Positions 16,769 to 26,115 of a stretch of 47,939 nucleotides of DNA are shown here, piece by piece. Made by a program: the position numbers and the translations under genes. This DNA is from an uncultured Bacteroidota bacterium (GTDB lineage: Bacteria > Bacteroidota > Bacteroidia > UBA7662), in contig CAIOCC010000103.1 in the NCBI GenBank assembly GCA_903856555.1, forward strand, positions 1-47,939, in the 5' to 3' direction. A model generated the notes under the pieces. It saw only the letters and a list, made by a program, of their open reading frames with translations. It had not been told where the DNA came from and did no database searches. Numbering within the stretch: the first letter of the stretch is position 1; every line of letters begins with the position of its first letter.

Positions 16769-17728
16769 ATGATAATCGTAACAGGAGCTGGAGGATTTAT
16801 TGGAGCGCACCTGGCCGCTCGCCTCAACGGGCTGGGATACCGGGATTTGGTCTTGGTGGACGATTGGAACGACCCGACCAAGGCCCAGCGTCTGGAATCC
16901 GGACTGCTTGGCCAAACCGTCCATCGGGAGGCTTTTCCCGACTGGCTGCACCAAAACCAGGCCTACGTTCAGCAGGTTTTTCACTTGGGTGCAAGAACCG
17001 ACACCATGCTGGGGGATGAGGAAGTCTTTGATCGCCTGAATTTGAATTATTCCAAAGAAGTCTGGCGAATTTGTGCTGAGTTTGGCTTGCCGTTGGTTTA
17101 TGCTTCTTCGGCCGCAACCTACGGCGGCGGCGAGCACGGGTTCAAGGATGGAATGGATGGGTTGGAACGCTATCGTCCTTTGAACCCCTACGCTTGGTCC
17201 AAACATCGATTTGACCTGTGGGTGCGGGAGCAGCATCGAACGCCTTTGCGTTGGGCCGGGCTCAAATTTTTTAATGTTTTCGGACCGGGCGAAGGTCCCA
17301 AAGGCCGGATGGCATCCGTGGTATGGCACGCCTACCGTCAGATTCAGGAAACCGGTAAGGTCCAATTGTTTCGTTCGCATCGCCCGGATATTGAGGACGG
17401 GCATCAAAGCCGCGATTTCGTTTGGGTTGATGATGTGGCGGCCGTTTGCCTTTGGTTCATGACCCATGATCACCCGGGGGGGCTTTACAACCTGGGCACC
17501 GGCCAGGCTCGTACCTTCAAGGACCTGGTTCTCGCACTTTTTGCCAGTTTGCAGCTGGAGCCCCGGATTGAATTTGTGGATACCCCGCTTTCCATTCGGG
17601 ATAGCTATCAATACTATACCTGCGCCGACATGGAATGGATGGGGCGTTTGGGCTGCGACCACGCATTCACCTCCCTCGAAGAGGGGGTGGCATCCTATGT
17701 CCGCCGCGAATGGGGCCCTCAAACGTAA
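16769..17728 (+). CDS. hldD: ADP-L-glycero-D-manno-heptose 6-epimerase
   Basis: A 319-residue extended SDR epimerase that forms the L-glycero heptose nucleotide for the LPS inner core. It starts with the NAD(P) motif TGAGGFIG, then FHLGARTDT, ASSAATYG, and the catalytic Tyr141/Lys145 in YAWSK. The C-terminal half has FFNVFGPGEGPKGRMASVV and SRDFVWVDDV, typical of HldD. It implies that the organism makes heptose-containing LPS. The sensor kinase starts 6 bases downstream. Confidence 0.93.
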   Translation: MIIVTGAGGFIGAHLAARLNGLGYRDLVLVDDWNDPTKAQRLESGLLGQTVHREAFPDWLHQNQAYVQQVFHLGARTDTMLGDEEVFDRLNLNYSKEVWRICAEFGLPLVYASSAATYGGGEHGFKDGMDGLERYRPLNPYAWSKHRFDLWVREQHRTPLRWAGLKFFNVFGPGEGPKGRMASVVWHAYRQIQETGKVQLFRSHRPDIEDGHQSRDFVWVDDVAAVCLWFMTHDHPGGLYNLGTGQARTFKDLVLALFASLQLEPRIEFVDTPLSIRDSYQYYTCADMEWMGRLGCDHAFTSLEEGVASYVRREWGPQT

Positions 17729-17734
17729 TCGATT

Positions 17735-20700
17735 ATGAAGCGATGGACGGTGGCCGGGGACCGGATCCAAGGATGGGTTCTGTTGGGACTGTTGCTGGTC
17801 GCCGCGTGGTTAATTTGGTGTTATCCGCGACTCCAGCGTAGCAGCGATGACCTGGCAGCGGATGCGGATGCCTACCTTGAACAGCGCCTCCCGGAACTGG
17901 ACAAGTTGGCACAGGCTATCCAACCCTGGGACGCGGCTCCGCCTGCAGGGTTTGAAAACATCTTGTTGGATGCCAAAGGTCAGCGTCTCTTTTGGTCGGG
18001 TCGTGGCTTAATGTCCTCGGACGATAAAATGTTGGCCTCCTTGAGAGGTCTGCATTTTGTGGAGGTCCAAAACGGTCAGGGTTTGGCCTGGGTCAAGCGG
18101 GTGGATGCCGGAGTCCAGGTTTTGTTTTACCGATTGACCTACCGGTACCCCCTGGCGTCCATCTCCCTCTTGGATGGTTTGCAATGGCCCGGGGTGGGGG
18201 GTGAACATCTCTTGGTTTGGAGACCTCAAGAGGAACGCAGCGGGCATCCCGTTCAATGGCGGGGCAGGGTTTGGTTCAAGATTGCAGGCAAGGCCGCTGC
18301 AACGGTCGATGACCCCCGGATTCAAACCTGGTTCAATGCTGGCATGTTGATATGGCTCTCACTGTGGGCCTTGTTATGGATACGGTATCGTCCCTCGTCT
18401 GGCCCTTGGTCTGCAACGATTTCCTTGTTTTCGTGGGGCGTCGGTTTGATCACCGGCCTACTCTGGCTTTACAAAGGACGATTGGGTGAATCGGAATTTT
18501 TTTCGCTGCACGAGCCCCTGAAGGGTTGGGCGTGGAGCCAAGCGGTTCTGGCCTTGGTGAGCTTGTGGGTTTTACCAATGACCGCTCGTTTTACGGTCTT
18601 TTGGAGTGGTCCTGTGCGGGTTTGGGGGTCCTATGTTTTGCTGGCCTGTTCGCTGGATGCAGGATATCGCAAAATAGGCTGGGCCGATCCTTTGGGTTGG
18701 TCTTGGGATGATACCGCTTGGTTGCTTTTGGTCCTGGGATTGGCGACGGCGCTCCTGTCTCCACCTTCTGCTCAACGTACAGGACGCGATTCCATTGCTC
18801 CGTACCGTCGTTGGCTGGTACCCGGTGCCCTTGTCATCGTAACGGCCTGGTGGATTTGGCAAGGATTGGACGAATGGTCGCTGGTTTTGGGTCTAGGGGG
18901 GCTGGCCTGGACCGTCCTTGGCTGGGCCTTGGATCGCCCTTTGGCAACCACTTGGACGCGCATCGGCTTGTACGGGATGGTTGGAGGGCTTTTATCAGTT
19001 TTGTGTTATGCTCAACATGCCAGGGTGGGTTTGGACCAGGCCAGAAGTCGAGTCGAGGCACTCGTTCAAGCCCGACCGATTGAGGCGTATACCTATTTTA
19101 TGCCTTGGATTGACGCGCTTCGTTCCGATTCATCGTTTCAGTCTCCGGCGGGGAGCTTGCCCCCTAACAGGGCGGCCTTGCAGGCCTTGTTGGATCGTCA
19201 TTCGCGGAACTTGCGACCCTTTTTTGATTTTCAATCCTTTGAATTTCATCCGGCCGAAGACAGCCTTCTTCCATCCACCGACGGGGGGACGCAATGGAAA
19301 GGCTCGGTCCAAGAAAAGCCCGAAGGAGGTCGAACCGCCTACCGGGTTCGGGTGGCTTTGGGACCAACGGGCGTTGTACCGGATACGTTGTCGGTGGGGT
19401 TGAATCAAAAATTCTTCCCAAGTTTATCCCCCATACCGGCGATTTTGGGCAGAAGTTCTGGCTTGAATGTCGGTGGCTCATCGGCCCTGGGTTTGGCTTT
19501 GTACCAAGATGGATTTTTGGTTTTTCAGGAAGGCTTGGCTCCGTACCCATACCGGGTGCCCAAGCAATGGGAGGGTTCGGTGGAAACATCCCAAGAACGT
19601 TTGGTGTTATGGAATGGGGGCAGTCCTTTGCTGGTTTACCGGAATCCATCCGGTCAATGGGCGGTGCAGGCTTTGGCTTGGCCTTCGTTGGTTTTACCGA
19701 TTTCGTTTGGAGCCTTGGTTTGGCTTTTTTTGGGTTGGGCCGAAAGATTTCGGGCCATGGGGGGAATTCGTCGATGGGGCCTAGGGAGCCCATGGAACGG
19801 GTGGGCTGAACTACGGTTTCAAACCAAAGTTCAATGGGCCTCCACCGCCCTGGTATTTGGGGTGATTGCTTTGCTGGTAGCCTTCACCACTTGGTTCATC
19901 ACGCGCCGCTTTGAGCGAGAGGCCGAAACGGCCATGTGGTCCCAAATGAATCAGTTTTATCGGGTTGCCCAGAATCTCTCCGTTCAAGATCCTGCCTTGT
20001 CCGAAGGCTCGGTTCGCGCCTTGAGAGATTGGGCGTCGGTCAATGATTTGGATTTTTATATTTACGATGAAAGAGGGCGATTCAAAGGAGGCTCGCGCAG
20101 TCTTTGGTTTGACCAAAAATTGGTTTCGGATTGGATGCCCTATGAGGTTTGGCATTCCTTGAGCCAAGGAGAAAACCAATACCGCTCGGTCAACGAGCGT
20201 TTGGATCGTTTGGATTTTCGAGGGGCCTATCAGGCATTGCGGGGTTCGGATGGAAAAGTCTTGGCTGTTTTGGGTTTGCCTTTTTTGAACCAAACTGACA
20301 AGGGGGGCTTGAGTGAGTACCTGGCCGGTGTTTTTTCGTTCTTCATTTTGGTGACCTTGCTGGCGGTATACCTGGCCTTTCGTTTGGCCAAAGGCGTTGC
20401 CGCCCCCCTTCAGACCCTCACCAAAGCCATGTTACAAACCAAATCAGGCCGAAAAAACACCATTAACGAAGACCAGGGCCGGGGGGAATTGGGGCTATTG
20501 CTCAAATCCTACAACCAAATGGTGCAGTCCTTGGCCGAGAACGAAGCCAAACTAGCCACGGCCGAGCGCAACACCGCCTGGAAAGAAATGGCTAGTCAGA
20601 TCGCCCACGATATCAAGAATCCGCTAACACCGATGAAGTTGCGTATTCAAAAGATGTTACGGGACAAGGCCCAGAACCCGGAGGTCTTCACCCAAAAGTT

Positions 20701-21277
20701 TGAAAACGACGCGAAACTCATCTTGCAACAAATTGATTTTCTGACCGAAATAGCGGATACCTACCGTGAATTCGCCAAAGAAAAGGAGGCGGACAAGGAA
20801 AGGTTTTCATGGCCAGAGGCGGTTGATGAGGTGGTGGCATGGTACGGGGAACAAATCCAGGTACATTGGACCGATCGAATTCCTGAAGGGAAGGGCGAGG
20901 TTTGGGGCAACAAAGGCCGATTGCAACGTGTGCTCCAGAATTTGTTACAAAACGCCTGCCAGGCGGTGAGCGATGGAGCAACGCCTTTTGACGGAGTCAA
21001 GGTCCGTCTGGATTTGGGGATGACCTTGGTTCATGAGCAGGTCGTTACGAGGATACGGGATTACGGGAACGGAATCGATCCGGCCCTTCAGGAGCGAATT
21101 TTTGAGGTCAGCTTTAGCACCCGATCGCAGGGGATGGGATTGGGCTTGTCCATGGCACGTCAGATTGCTGAATTGCACGGTGGTACCTTGGTATTGGTCG
21201 ATTCCAATGCATCGGGCACCTGCATGGAATTGAGGCTTCCTCTTTCGATAGAAAACTCCGAAAACAATCGTTCGTAG
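17735..21277 (+). CDS. Large multi-pass sensor histidine kinase (NtrY-like core)
   Basis: A 1180-residue membrane kinase. Residues 1-30 hold a first membrane segment, followed by an extracytoplasmic domain (~30-200), then a cluster of about seven membrane segments (~200-425), a second extracytoplasmic domain (~430-645), and further segments at ~648-667, ~703-721 and ~863-882. Residues ~730-860 form another sensory domain. A HAMP-like linker (~880-935) precedes the H box with His958 in SQIAHDIKNPLTP, then the N box (Asn1073), DYGNGID near 1109 and GMGLGLSMA at 1133. The HDIKNPLTP form is close to NtrY/NtrB kinases. No response regulator gene is adjacent; signal unknown. The last 118 bases are overlapped by convergent maf. 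Confidence 0.88.
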   Translation: MKRWTVAGDRIQGWVLLGLLLVAAWLIWCYPRLQRSSDDLAADADAYLEQRLPELDKLAQAIQPWDAAPPAGFENILLDAKGQRLFWSGRGLMSSDDKMLASLRGLHFVEVQNGQGLAWVKRVDAGVQVLFYRLTYRYPLASISLLDGLQWPGVGGEHLLVWRPQEERSGHPVQWRGRVWFKIAGKAAATVDDPRIQTWFNAGMLIWLSLWALLWIRYRPSSGPWSATISLFSWGVGLITGLLWLYKGRLGESEFFSLHEPLKGWAWSQAVLALVSLWVLPMTARFTVFWSGPVRVWGSYVLLACSLDAGYRKIGWADPLGWSWDDTAWLLLVLGLATALLSPPSAQRTGRDSIAPYRRWLVPGALVIVTAWWIWQGLDEWSLVLGLGGLAWTVLGWALDRPLATTWTRIGLYGMVGGLLSVLCYAQHARVGLDQARSRVEALVQARPIEAYTYFMPWIDALRSDSSFQSPAGSLPPNRAALQALLDRHSRNLRPFFDFQSFEFHPAEDSLLPSTDGGTQWKGSVQEKPEGGRTAYRVRVALGPTGVVPDTLSVGLNQKFFPSLSPIPAILGRSSGLNVGGSSALGLALYQDGFLVFQEGLAPYPYRVPKQWEGSVETSQERLVLWNGGSPLLVYRNPSGQWAVQALAWPSLVLPISFGALVWLFLGWAERFRAMGGIRRWGLGSPWNGWAELRFQTKVQWASTALVFGVIALLVAFTTWFITRRFEREAETAMWSQMNQFYRVAQNLSVQDPALSEGSVRALRDWASVNDLDFYIYDERGRFKGGSRSLWFDQKLVSDWMPYEVWHSLSQGENQYRSVNERLDRLDFRGAYQALRGSDGKVLAVLGLPFLNQTDKGGLSEYLAGVFSFFILVTLLAVYLAFRLAKGVAAPLQTLTKAMLQTKSGRKNTINEDQGRGELGLLLKSYNQMVQSLAENEAKLATAERNTAWKEMASQIAHDIKNPLTPMKLRIQKMLRDKAQNPEVFTQKFENDAKLILQQIDFLTEIADTYREFAKEKEADKERFSWPEAVDEVVAWYGEQIQVHWTDRIPEGKGEVWGNKGRLQRVLQNLLQNACQAVSDGATPFDGVKVRLDLGMTLVHEQVVTRIRDYGNGIDPALQERIFEVSFSTRSQGMGLGLSMARQIAELHGGTLVLVDSNASGTCMELRLPLSIENSENNRS

Positions 21278-21834
21278 ACCAGCGGCAGGGGAAGGCCCAT
21301 GACATTGAGGGGGCAACCCTGGATGGATTTGACAGCCCGCAGGCCCATCCAATCCTGGATACCGTAGGCACCGGCCTTGTCCATTGGTTGGTATTCCTGG
21401 ACGTACCAATCGATTTCCTTGGGATCGAGGTGGTACCATTCGAGGCGGGTACGGGCTCCCAGGATGATTTCTTTTTGGGTGGTCCTCAGGCATACCCCGG
21501 TCATGACATTGTGTTCGTTCCCTGACAAGAGGCGTAGCATGGCGACGGCCTCCGCTGGGTCTTTGGGTTTGCCCAGGATTTGGCCTTGGCACAAAACCAA
21601 GGTATCGGCCGTCAGCAGCAATTCATGATCATCGATGGGGATGGCCCTGGCTTTTTGGAGGGCAAGATGTTCGGCCACTTGGTCCGTTTTCCAGGAGGGA
21701 TCCACCGTTTCATCCACCGGTACCACCCGCAGGTCATAGGGCAGGCCGACGCGCTGCAGTAATTCCTGTCGACGGGGGGAACCCGATCCCAATATCAATT
21801 TGTAGCGCAATTCGAGGGGGGCGGTGGGCATCAT
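21160..21834 (-). CDS. maf: Maf family nucleoside triphosphate pyrophosphatase
   Basis: A 224-residue Maf protein, a house-cleaning pyrophosphatase acting on non-canonical or methylated nucleotides. The start motif LILGSGSPRRQELL (residues 13-26), the catalytic Asp77 in TADTLV, GKPKDPAEAVAML and the DKAGAYGIQDWMG segment are all present. The ATG at 21834 overlaps the UbiA stop (TGATG); the frame is open upstream but inside the UbiA gene. About 34 C-terminal residues beyond the usual end (after LPLVYERL) have no family resemblance and are read antisense to the 3' end of the sensor kinase. Confidence 0.93.
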   Translation of the reverse strand: MMPTAPLELRYKLILGSGSPRRQELLQRVGLPYDLRVVPVDETVDPSWKTDQVAEHLALQKARAIPIDDHELLLTADTLVLCQGQILGKPKDPAEAVAMLRLLSGNEHNVMTGVCLRTTQKEIILGARTRLEWYHLDPKEIDWYVQEYQPMDKAGAYGIQDWMGLRAVKSIQGCPLNVMGLPLPLVYERLFSEFSIERGSLNSMQVPDALESTNTKVPPCNSAI

Positions 21835-22784
21835 CACGGGGTCATATAAAGAAATAACATATAATAGACCCAAAGCGATCCGATACCCAGGGCCAAATAG
21901 GCTTTGAGGAGCAACGAAACCCGAGCCGCATCGTTGGAGGATTGCACTCGGTAAAGGCGGTAGGTGATCACCAACGCCAAGAGGAGTGCGATGCTCGAAT
22001 AGAGGGACTCCGCGATGGCGCCGGTCAAGACCTGGTGACGCACCACGAAGAGATTCAAAACAGGAACCGGTAGCCAAGCTCCGAAAGCCATGTTCCGGCA
22101 GCCCTTGAGGCCCATCACCACCGCAACGGTTTGAAGTCCGGCTGCGAGGTCTCCGGCCCTGTCTTGGCAGGCTTTGATGAGTTCACGACTTAGAGTGACC
22201 AAGGCCACCAGCCCCAGGTAAACCAGCCAGGTTTGGTTCAGGTATTGGGCATCGGAGGGATAGTATCGGTAGAGAATGCCCATGGCCTTGAATTCGTAGA
22301 GCCAAGGCAGGGCCACCCATAGCAGGCATAACAAAACAATCACCAGGGGTCCGGACCAACTTCGGCCTTTGAAATGCTCTGAATAGCGGAACAAGAGCAT
22401 CACGGCGGCCAGGGGAATCAAGGTTAGGTTGAGCAAGCCAGCTTCCCAAGCGGCCCAACCGCAGAGCGAGAGCCCCAGGAGGTTGAGGGTGGTGTACACC
22501 GACCAAAATACTTTTTCGGAAGGGACCTGCCTTTGTTTGAGGTTGATTCGGTCGCTTAACTGATCAAAATAATCATTGATCAGGTTGCCTGCACCGGCTA
22601 TCATGCCCGCGCCCAGGACCAAAAGGGCAAATCCCATGTCGCTTAACCCAAAGTTGAGCAAGCGGGTTTCAAGAACCGGTAACATCAAAAAATACCTGAA
22701 CGATGGCAGGGCCAACATCAGGAGAATCAGGTTGATGGGTCGCAATCCTCGTAGGACCAAGGCGATGGAGGCGAATCGGCTCAA
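21834..22784 (-). CDS. UbiA-family prenyltransferase
   Basis: A 316-residue membrane protein with about eight or nine hydrophobic segments. The first Asp-rich motif is NLINDYFDQLSDRIN, the second is RELIKACQDRAGDLAAG, the metal-diphosphate sites of UbiA aromatic/glycerol-phosphate prenyltransferases. Homologues in this Bacteroidota neighbourhood (next to maf) are often named geranylgeranylglycerol-phosphate geranylgeranyltransferase, but the acceptor cannot be told from sequence. It starts at TTG 9 bases after the DUF2520 gene. In many relatives a KdsC-like HAD phosphatase sits between DUF2520 and UbiA; it is absent here. Confidence 0.85.
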   Translation of the reverse strand: MSRFASIALVLRGLRPINLILLMLALPSFRYFLMLPVLETRLLNFGLSDMGFALLVLGAGMIAGAGNLINDYFDQLSDRINLKQRQVPSEKVFWSVYTTLNLLGLSLCGWAAWEAGLLNLTLIPLAAVMLLFRYSEHFKGRSWSGPLVIVLLCLLWVALPWLYEFKAMGILYRYYPSDAQYLNQTWLVYLGLVALVTLSRELIKACQDRAGDLAAGLQTVAVVMGLKGCRNMAFGAWLPVPVLNLFVVRHQVLTGAIAESLYSSIALLLALVITYRLYRVQSSNDAARVSLLLKAYLALGIGSLWVYYMLFLYMTP

Positions 22785-22793
22785 AGGATGGAT

Positions 22794-23696
22794 TTAAGTG
22801 GGGGATTGATCGCGCAATCGCTGGATCAGGCTGCTAAACCAACGGTAGAGGGCGGTTCCTTCCGGGTCGTCTTGGAGCAAGCGCAAATGCGATTCCAAGG
22901 TTTGTTGGTCACCGCGCCAGGCGGGACCGCTTTGACGGGTCAAAGGGTCTTGGGGGTTTTGCTCAAATTCATTTAACTGTTGCGCGAGGATGGGAAATAG
23001 GTCTCGATGGGTTCCCCATTCTTGGGTCAAAAGATGCCCCCAATGCAGGAGTATATTGTTAAAATTTGCCGTCATAACCGCCGCTAAATGCAGTTTTTGA
23101 CGCTGGACTTCGGTCACATCCCGCGCTGTGGCACCGATTCGCTGGGCCCAGTGGTGCAGGGTTTGATGGAGGGATGCATCCTCGGTTTGGATGAGGATGG
23201 GTGCCCCCTTCCAAGGGGTTTCAACCGCCTTGCTGAGGTTGAGAATGGGCCAAAAAACCCCTCGGACCGGATGAACGTCCAGGTCCTCCAAAGAGCGAGT
23301 TCCGCTGCAATGAACGAGGGCATCGGTTTGATCGGTTCCAAAAAAAGAGGCCACCCCCGGTAGGGCATCGTCCGAAACCGCCAGCAAGGTTAGGCGGGTT
23401 GGGCCAGGTCTGCTTGGTTCAAGTCTGCTTGGGTCAGGGGAGGGTGGCCCCTCCTTGGGGAGGGGTTGACCGGCATGCCAAGGCACCCACGATGCCTCAA
23501 GGCGCTGGGCCAGAGCGGCACCCCGCCCGTTGGGCCGCGCGACGACCCGTTGAACCCGGATACCACTTCCATGCAGCGCAGAACCCAGGGCCCACGCGGC
23601 CTGTCCCGAACCGACCAAGGTCAGCCAGGTCTCCTGGGAGGGGCTCTGGTTAATCAGCGGTTCGCTCACGGCTGTATTGACGGTTGCGGTGGACAA
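22794..23696 (-). CDS. Rossmann-like and DUF2520 domain protein
   Basis: A 300-residue protein with an N-terminal NAD(P)-binding fold (LTLVGSGQAAWALGSAL) and a helical C-terminal DUF2520 domain (VTEVQRQKLHLAAVMTANFNN). The family resembles F420-dependent NADP reductases and 6-phosphogluconate-type dehydrogenases; the substrate is unknown. The start at 23696 is TTG; a GTG at 23669 is another option. Between residues ~80 and 100 is a proline/arginine-rich insertion built from an imperfect 15-base repeat. The gene overlaps ccmF by 47 bases. Confidence 0.82.
   Translation of the reverse strand: MSTATVNTAVSEPLINQSPSQETWLTLVGSGQAAWALGSALHGSGIRVQRVVARPNGRGAALAQRLEASWVPWHAGQPLPKEGPPSPDPSRLEPSRPGPTRLTLLAVSDDALPGVASFFGTDQTDALVHCSGTRSLEDLDVHPVRGVFWPILNLSKAVETPWKGAPILIQTEDASLHQTLHHWAQRIGATARDVTEVQRQKLHLAAVMTANFNNILLHWGHLLTQEWGTHRDLFPILAQQLNEFEQNPQDPLTRQSGPAWRGDQQTLESHLRLLQDDPEGTALYRWFSSLIQRLRDQSPT
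23408..23465. repeat. Imperfect 15-base tandem repeat and GC-rich hairpin inside the DUF2520 gene
   Basis: Two near-identical 15-base units (CAGGTCTGCTTGGTT, CAAGTCTGCTTGGGT) stand in tandem. In the protein they give the five-residue units DPSRL, EPSRP and GPTRL. Next to them is a perfect 7-bp inverted repeat, CCCCTCC at 23448-23454 and GGAGGGG at 23459-23465. The result is a low-complexity linker in the Rossmann domain. Confidence 0.6.
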
Positions 23697-26100
23697 CGCT
23701 CAGGCTGAGTCCCCCAACCAGGAGAAAACTGCCGTACCAAACCGCATTGATCCAAGGAAACCGTAACATTTTGAGCACAACATAGGCCCGCGGTGCTGGT
23801 TGCAAGGTTTGAACGGACAAGGCAACTTGGCCGGATTGCGGATCAATTTTTTGTAATTCAACCCGCATTCCGGGTTCTTGGGTCTGGTCCGGATAGCGGA
23901 ATTCAACCCCACCGCGAAGCACATAGACGGGCATCAATCGAAATTCTTCGTTGAGATTTCGTACCCGCAGCGGTGCACCAACAGCGGCTTCAGCACCTGC
24001 GGTTTCCTCCTTCCACTCATCGTCCAATCGCGTTTGGAGCCCTTCAAAAATTACCAGCGATTCTTTGAGCATCAGCGTATCCCCCCGGGCATCGAGGTAA
24101 TGCAAAACTGGCTCGGCGTAGGTCCGGGATTTTTGTTCAAAATTTTCGGGATCCGGAACCTGGGTAACGTGCATGTACAAATCGTGGTCCCAGAAATGCA
24201 TGGTAGCGGGCGATGCAATCAGCCCCATTTTGGGATTGATTTGGGCGTTGGGGTAAAGGGTCTGATGGTAGACCCACTGGCCTTGCGCGTTCTTTTTTTG
24301 GAAAAGAAGTTTGTAATATCGGTTGGGACCTGCGACCGAGTCACCGGTATAGGTCACCTGGTAACCAGCCATCGTTTTGGATTGATCTTGGTAGATTAAC
24401 ACATTTTCACGGGCCTGGGCCGGCGAGAAATTGTCACCCAAGGGGGTGCCTTCGAGGTTGAGGGAAACCACTTCCTTGCGTGAGGAAGATACCAGGACGC
24501 CCAACATCATCAAGCCGAACCCCAAATGGGCCCAGAGTCCACCCTGGGAGGCGAGTCGTTTGCGGGCCAAAAACAATTGATGAAGATTGCCCGCTATGGC
24601 GTAGCATGCGGCAAAGATGAGTAACAGATAGGACCAATACCCGATCTGCTGCGTATACCCGATCAGCAGGGTCAAAACCACGGACAAGGCGGTGATGATC
24701 ATCATCCAACGAAGCACAGGGGCCGGCTCGCTGCGTCCAAAGCGCAATCGAAAAGCGGTGGTGCCCATCAACAGGATGAGGACCGCGATGGGCAATTGCC
24801 AGCGGTTGTAGTAAGAAACCACATCGGCGGGTGGCGCCATGCTGGTTCCGGCAACGGCATTAAAAACAGGGATGGACGTGGTCAAAAGAATTTGAAAAGC
24901 AGAAACCACCAAGGTCATGCTTCCGACAAACAACCAAAACTCGCGGGAGGTACCGGACTCTTCACCGCCCTTTTCCTTGCCGGGGATTTCTTTCCAGCGC
25001 AGGGCCAGAAGGAACACCATCAAACCAAAAAACAAAAACAGAAAGGCCAACAATTGGCCCGACAAGCCCAGGTCCGTGAACGAGTGCACCGAGCTTTCGC
25101 CCAGGATGCCCGAGCGGGTCAAGAAAGTAGCGTACAGCACCAGAACAAAACCCAACATCACCATCATCAGGGTGGACTTGAGGGAATAACCGCTTTTGGA
25201 GTAAGCGTGCAGGCCGTGCAGGGCCCCCACCATCAAAAGCCAGGGCAAAAGAGAGGCATTCTCAACGGGATCCCAGGCCCAATACCCACCGAAATTCAAG
25301 GATTCGTAGGCCCAGGCGGCCCCCATAACAATCCCGCTCCCCAAGGTTAGCACCGCCACCAAGGTCCAAGCCAAGGCAGGCCCCACCCATTCCCGGTAAA
25401 GGCGACGAACCAAGGCGGTGACCGCGTACCCAAAAGGAAGGGTGCAGGCCGCAAAACCCAAAAAAAGAACCGGGGGATGGATCACCATCCACGGGTTTTG
25501 GAGCAGAGGGTTCAATCCATTCCCATCGGTAATCCATTGGAGGTAATCCGGGCGATCAAAGATGGGGGCCTGCAGGGTTTCACGGAGCAGAACAAAGGGA
25601 CTGCTACCGATTTTGAGACTGCCCAGCATCGGTATTTCGAACAGCGTGCCGAGCAACATGCTGGACAACATCAGCTGGGCCAAACACAGAACGGCCATGA
25701 CACCGGCTTCCCATCGACGACCGGTACTGGCCAAAAAAAACAAACCCAGCACCACGTGCCAGAAAATCCATAACAAAAAACTGCCCTCCTGACCCTCCCA
25801 AAACGCCGATAGGATGTAACGAACCGGCAGGGCTCTGGAGGCATGCGACCAAGCGTAATGATACTCGTATTGGTGGGTGTAAATAATTCCAAACAGGACC
25901 CCAATAACGGTGAAGACCGCGAGGCTGTGCAGGCCAAAAGCCCAGCGCCCCCAGGTTTCCCAACGCCCTCTTTCCAGCTTGTGACCGAGCAAGGCATGAC
26001 CGTAGGCCAGAACCCCTAGCAGGGCTGCGCAAAACGAAGCAATGACGGCTCCATGGCCCAGGTTGCCCGGCCACAACAATTCACCTTGGTAGGATATCAC
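23650..26100 (-). CDS. ccmF: Cytochrome c maturation heme lyase CcmF (CcsA/CcmF/NrfE superfamily)
   Basis: An 816-residue polytopic membrane protein. It carries the tryptophan-rich heme-handling motif of the family, GGYWAWDPVENASLLPW, and FWEGQEGSFLLWIFWH near the N terminus. A long periplasmic region (~residues 545-775) precedes a last membrane segment (FPWINAVWYGSFLLVGG), the CcmF plan. CcmF attaches heme, delivered by CcmE, to apocytochrome c. Translation starts at GTG, 15 bases after ccmE. It is longer than the ~650-residue enterobacterial CcmF, mainly in the periplasmic part. Confidence 0.9.
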   Translation of the reverse strand: MISYQGELLWPGNLGHGAVIASFCAALLGVLAYGHALLGHKLERGRWETWGRWAFGLHSLAVFTVIGVLFGIIYTHQYEYHYAWSHASRALPVRYILSAFWEGQEGSFLLWIFWHVVLGLFFLASTGRRWEAGVMAVLCLAQLMLSSMLLGTLFEIPMLGSLKIGSSPFVLLRETLQAPIFDRPDYLQWITDGNGLNPLLQNPWMVIHPPVLFLGFAACTLPFGYAVTALVRRLYREWVGPALAWTLVAVLTLGSGIVMGAAWAYESLNFGGYWAWDPVENASLLPWLLMVGALHGLHAYSKSGYSLKSTLMMVMLGFVLVLYATFLTRSGILGESSVHSFTDLGLSGQLLAFLFLFFGLMVFLLALRWKEIPGKEKGGEESGTSREFWLFVGSMTLVVSAFQILLTTSIPVFNAVAGTSMAPPADVVSYYNRWQLPIAVLILLMGTTAFRLRFGRSEPAPVLRWMMIITALSVVLTLLIGYTQQIGYWSYLLLIFAACYAIAGNLHQLFLARKRLASQGGLWAHLGFGLMMLGVLVSSSRKEVVSLNLEGTPLGDNFSPAQARENVLIYQDQSKTMAGYQVTYTGDSVAGPNRYYKLLFQKKNAQGQWVYHQTLYPNAQINPKMGLIASPATMHFWDHDLYMHVTQVPDPENFEQKSRTYAEPVLHYLDARGDTLMLKESLVIFEGLQTRLDDEWKEETAGAEAAVGAPLRVRNLNEEFRLMPVYVLRGGVEFRYPDQTQEPGMRVELQKIDPQSGQVALSVQTLQPAPRAYVVLKMLRFPWINAVWYGSFLLVGGLSLSVVHRNRQYSRERTAD

Positions 26101-26115
26101 AGGTTTGATCGGGGT

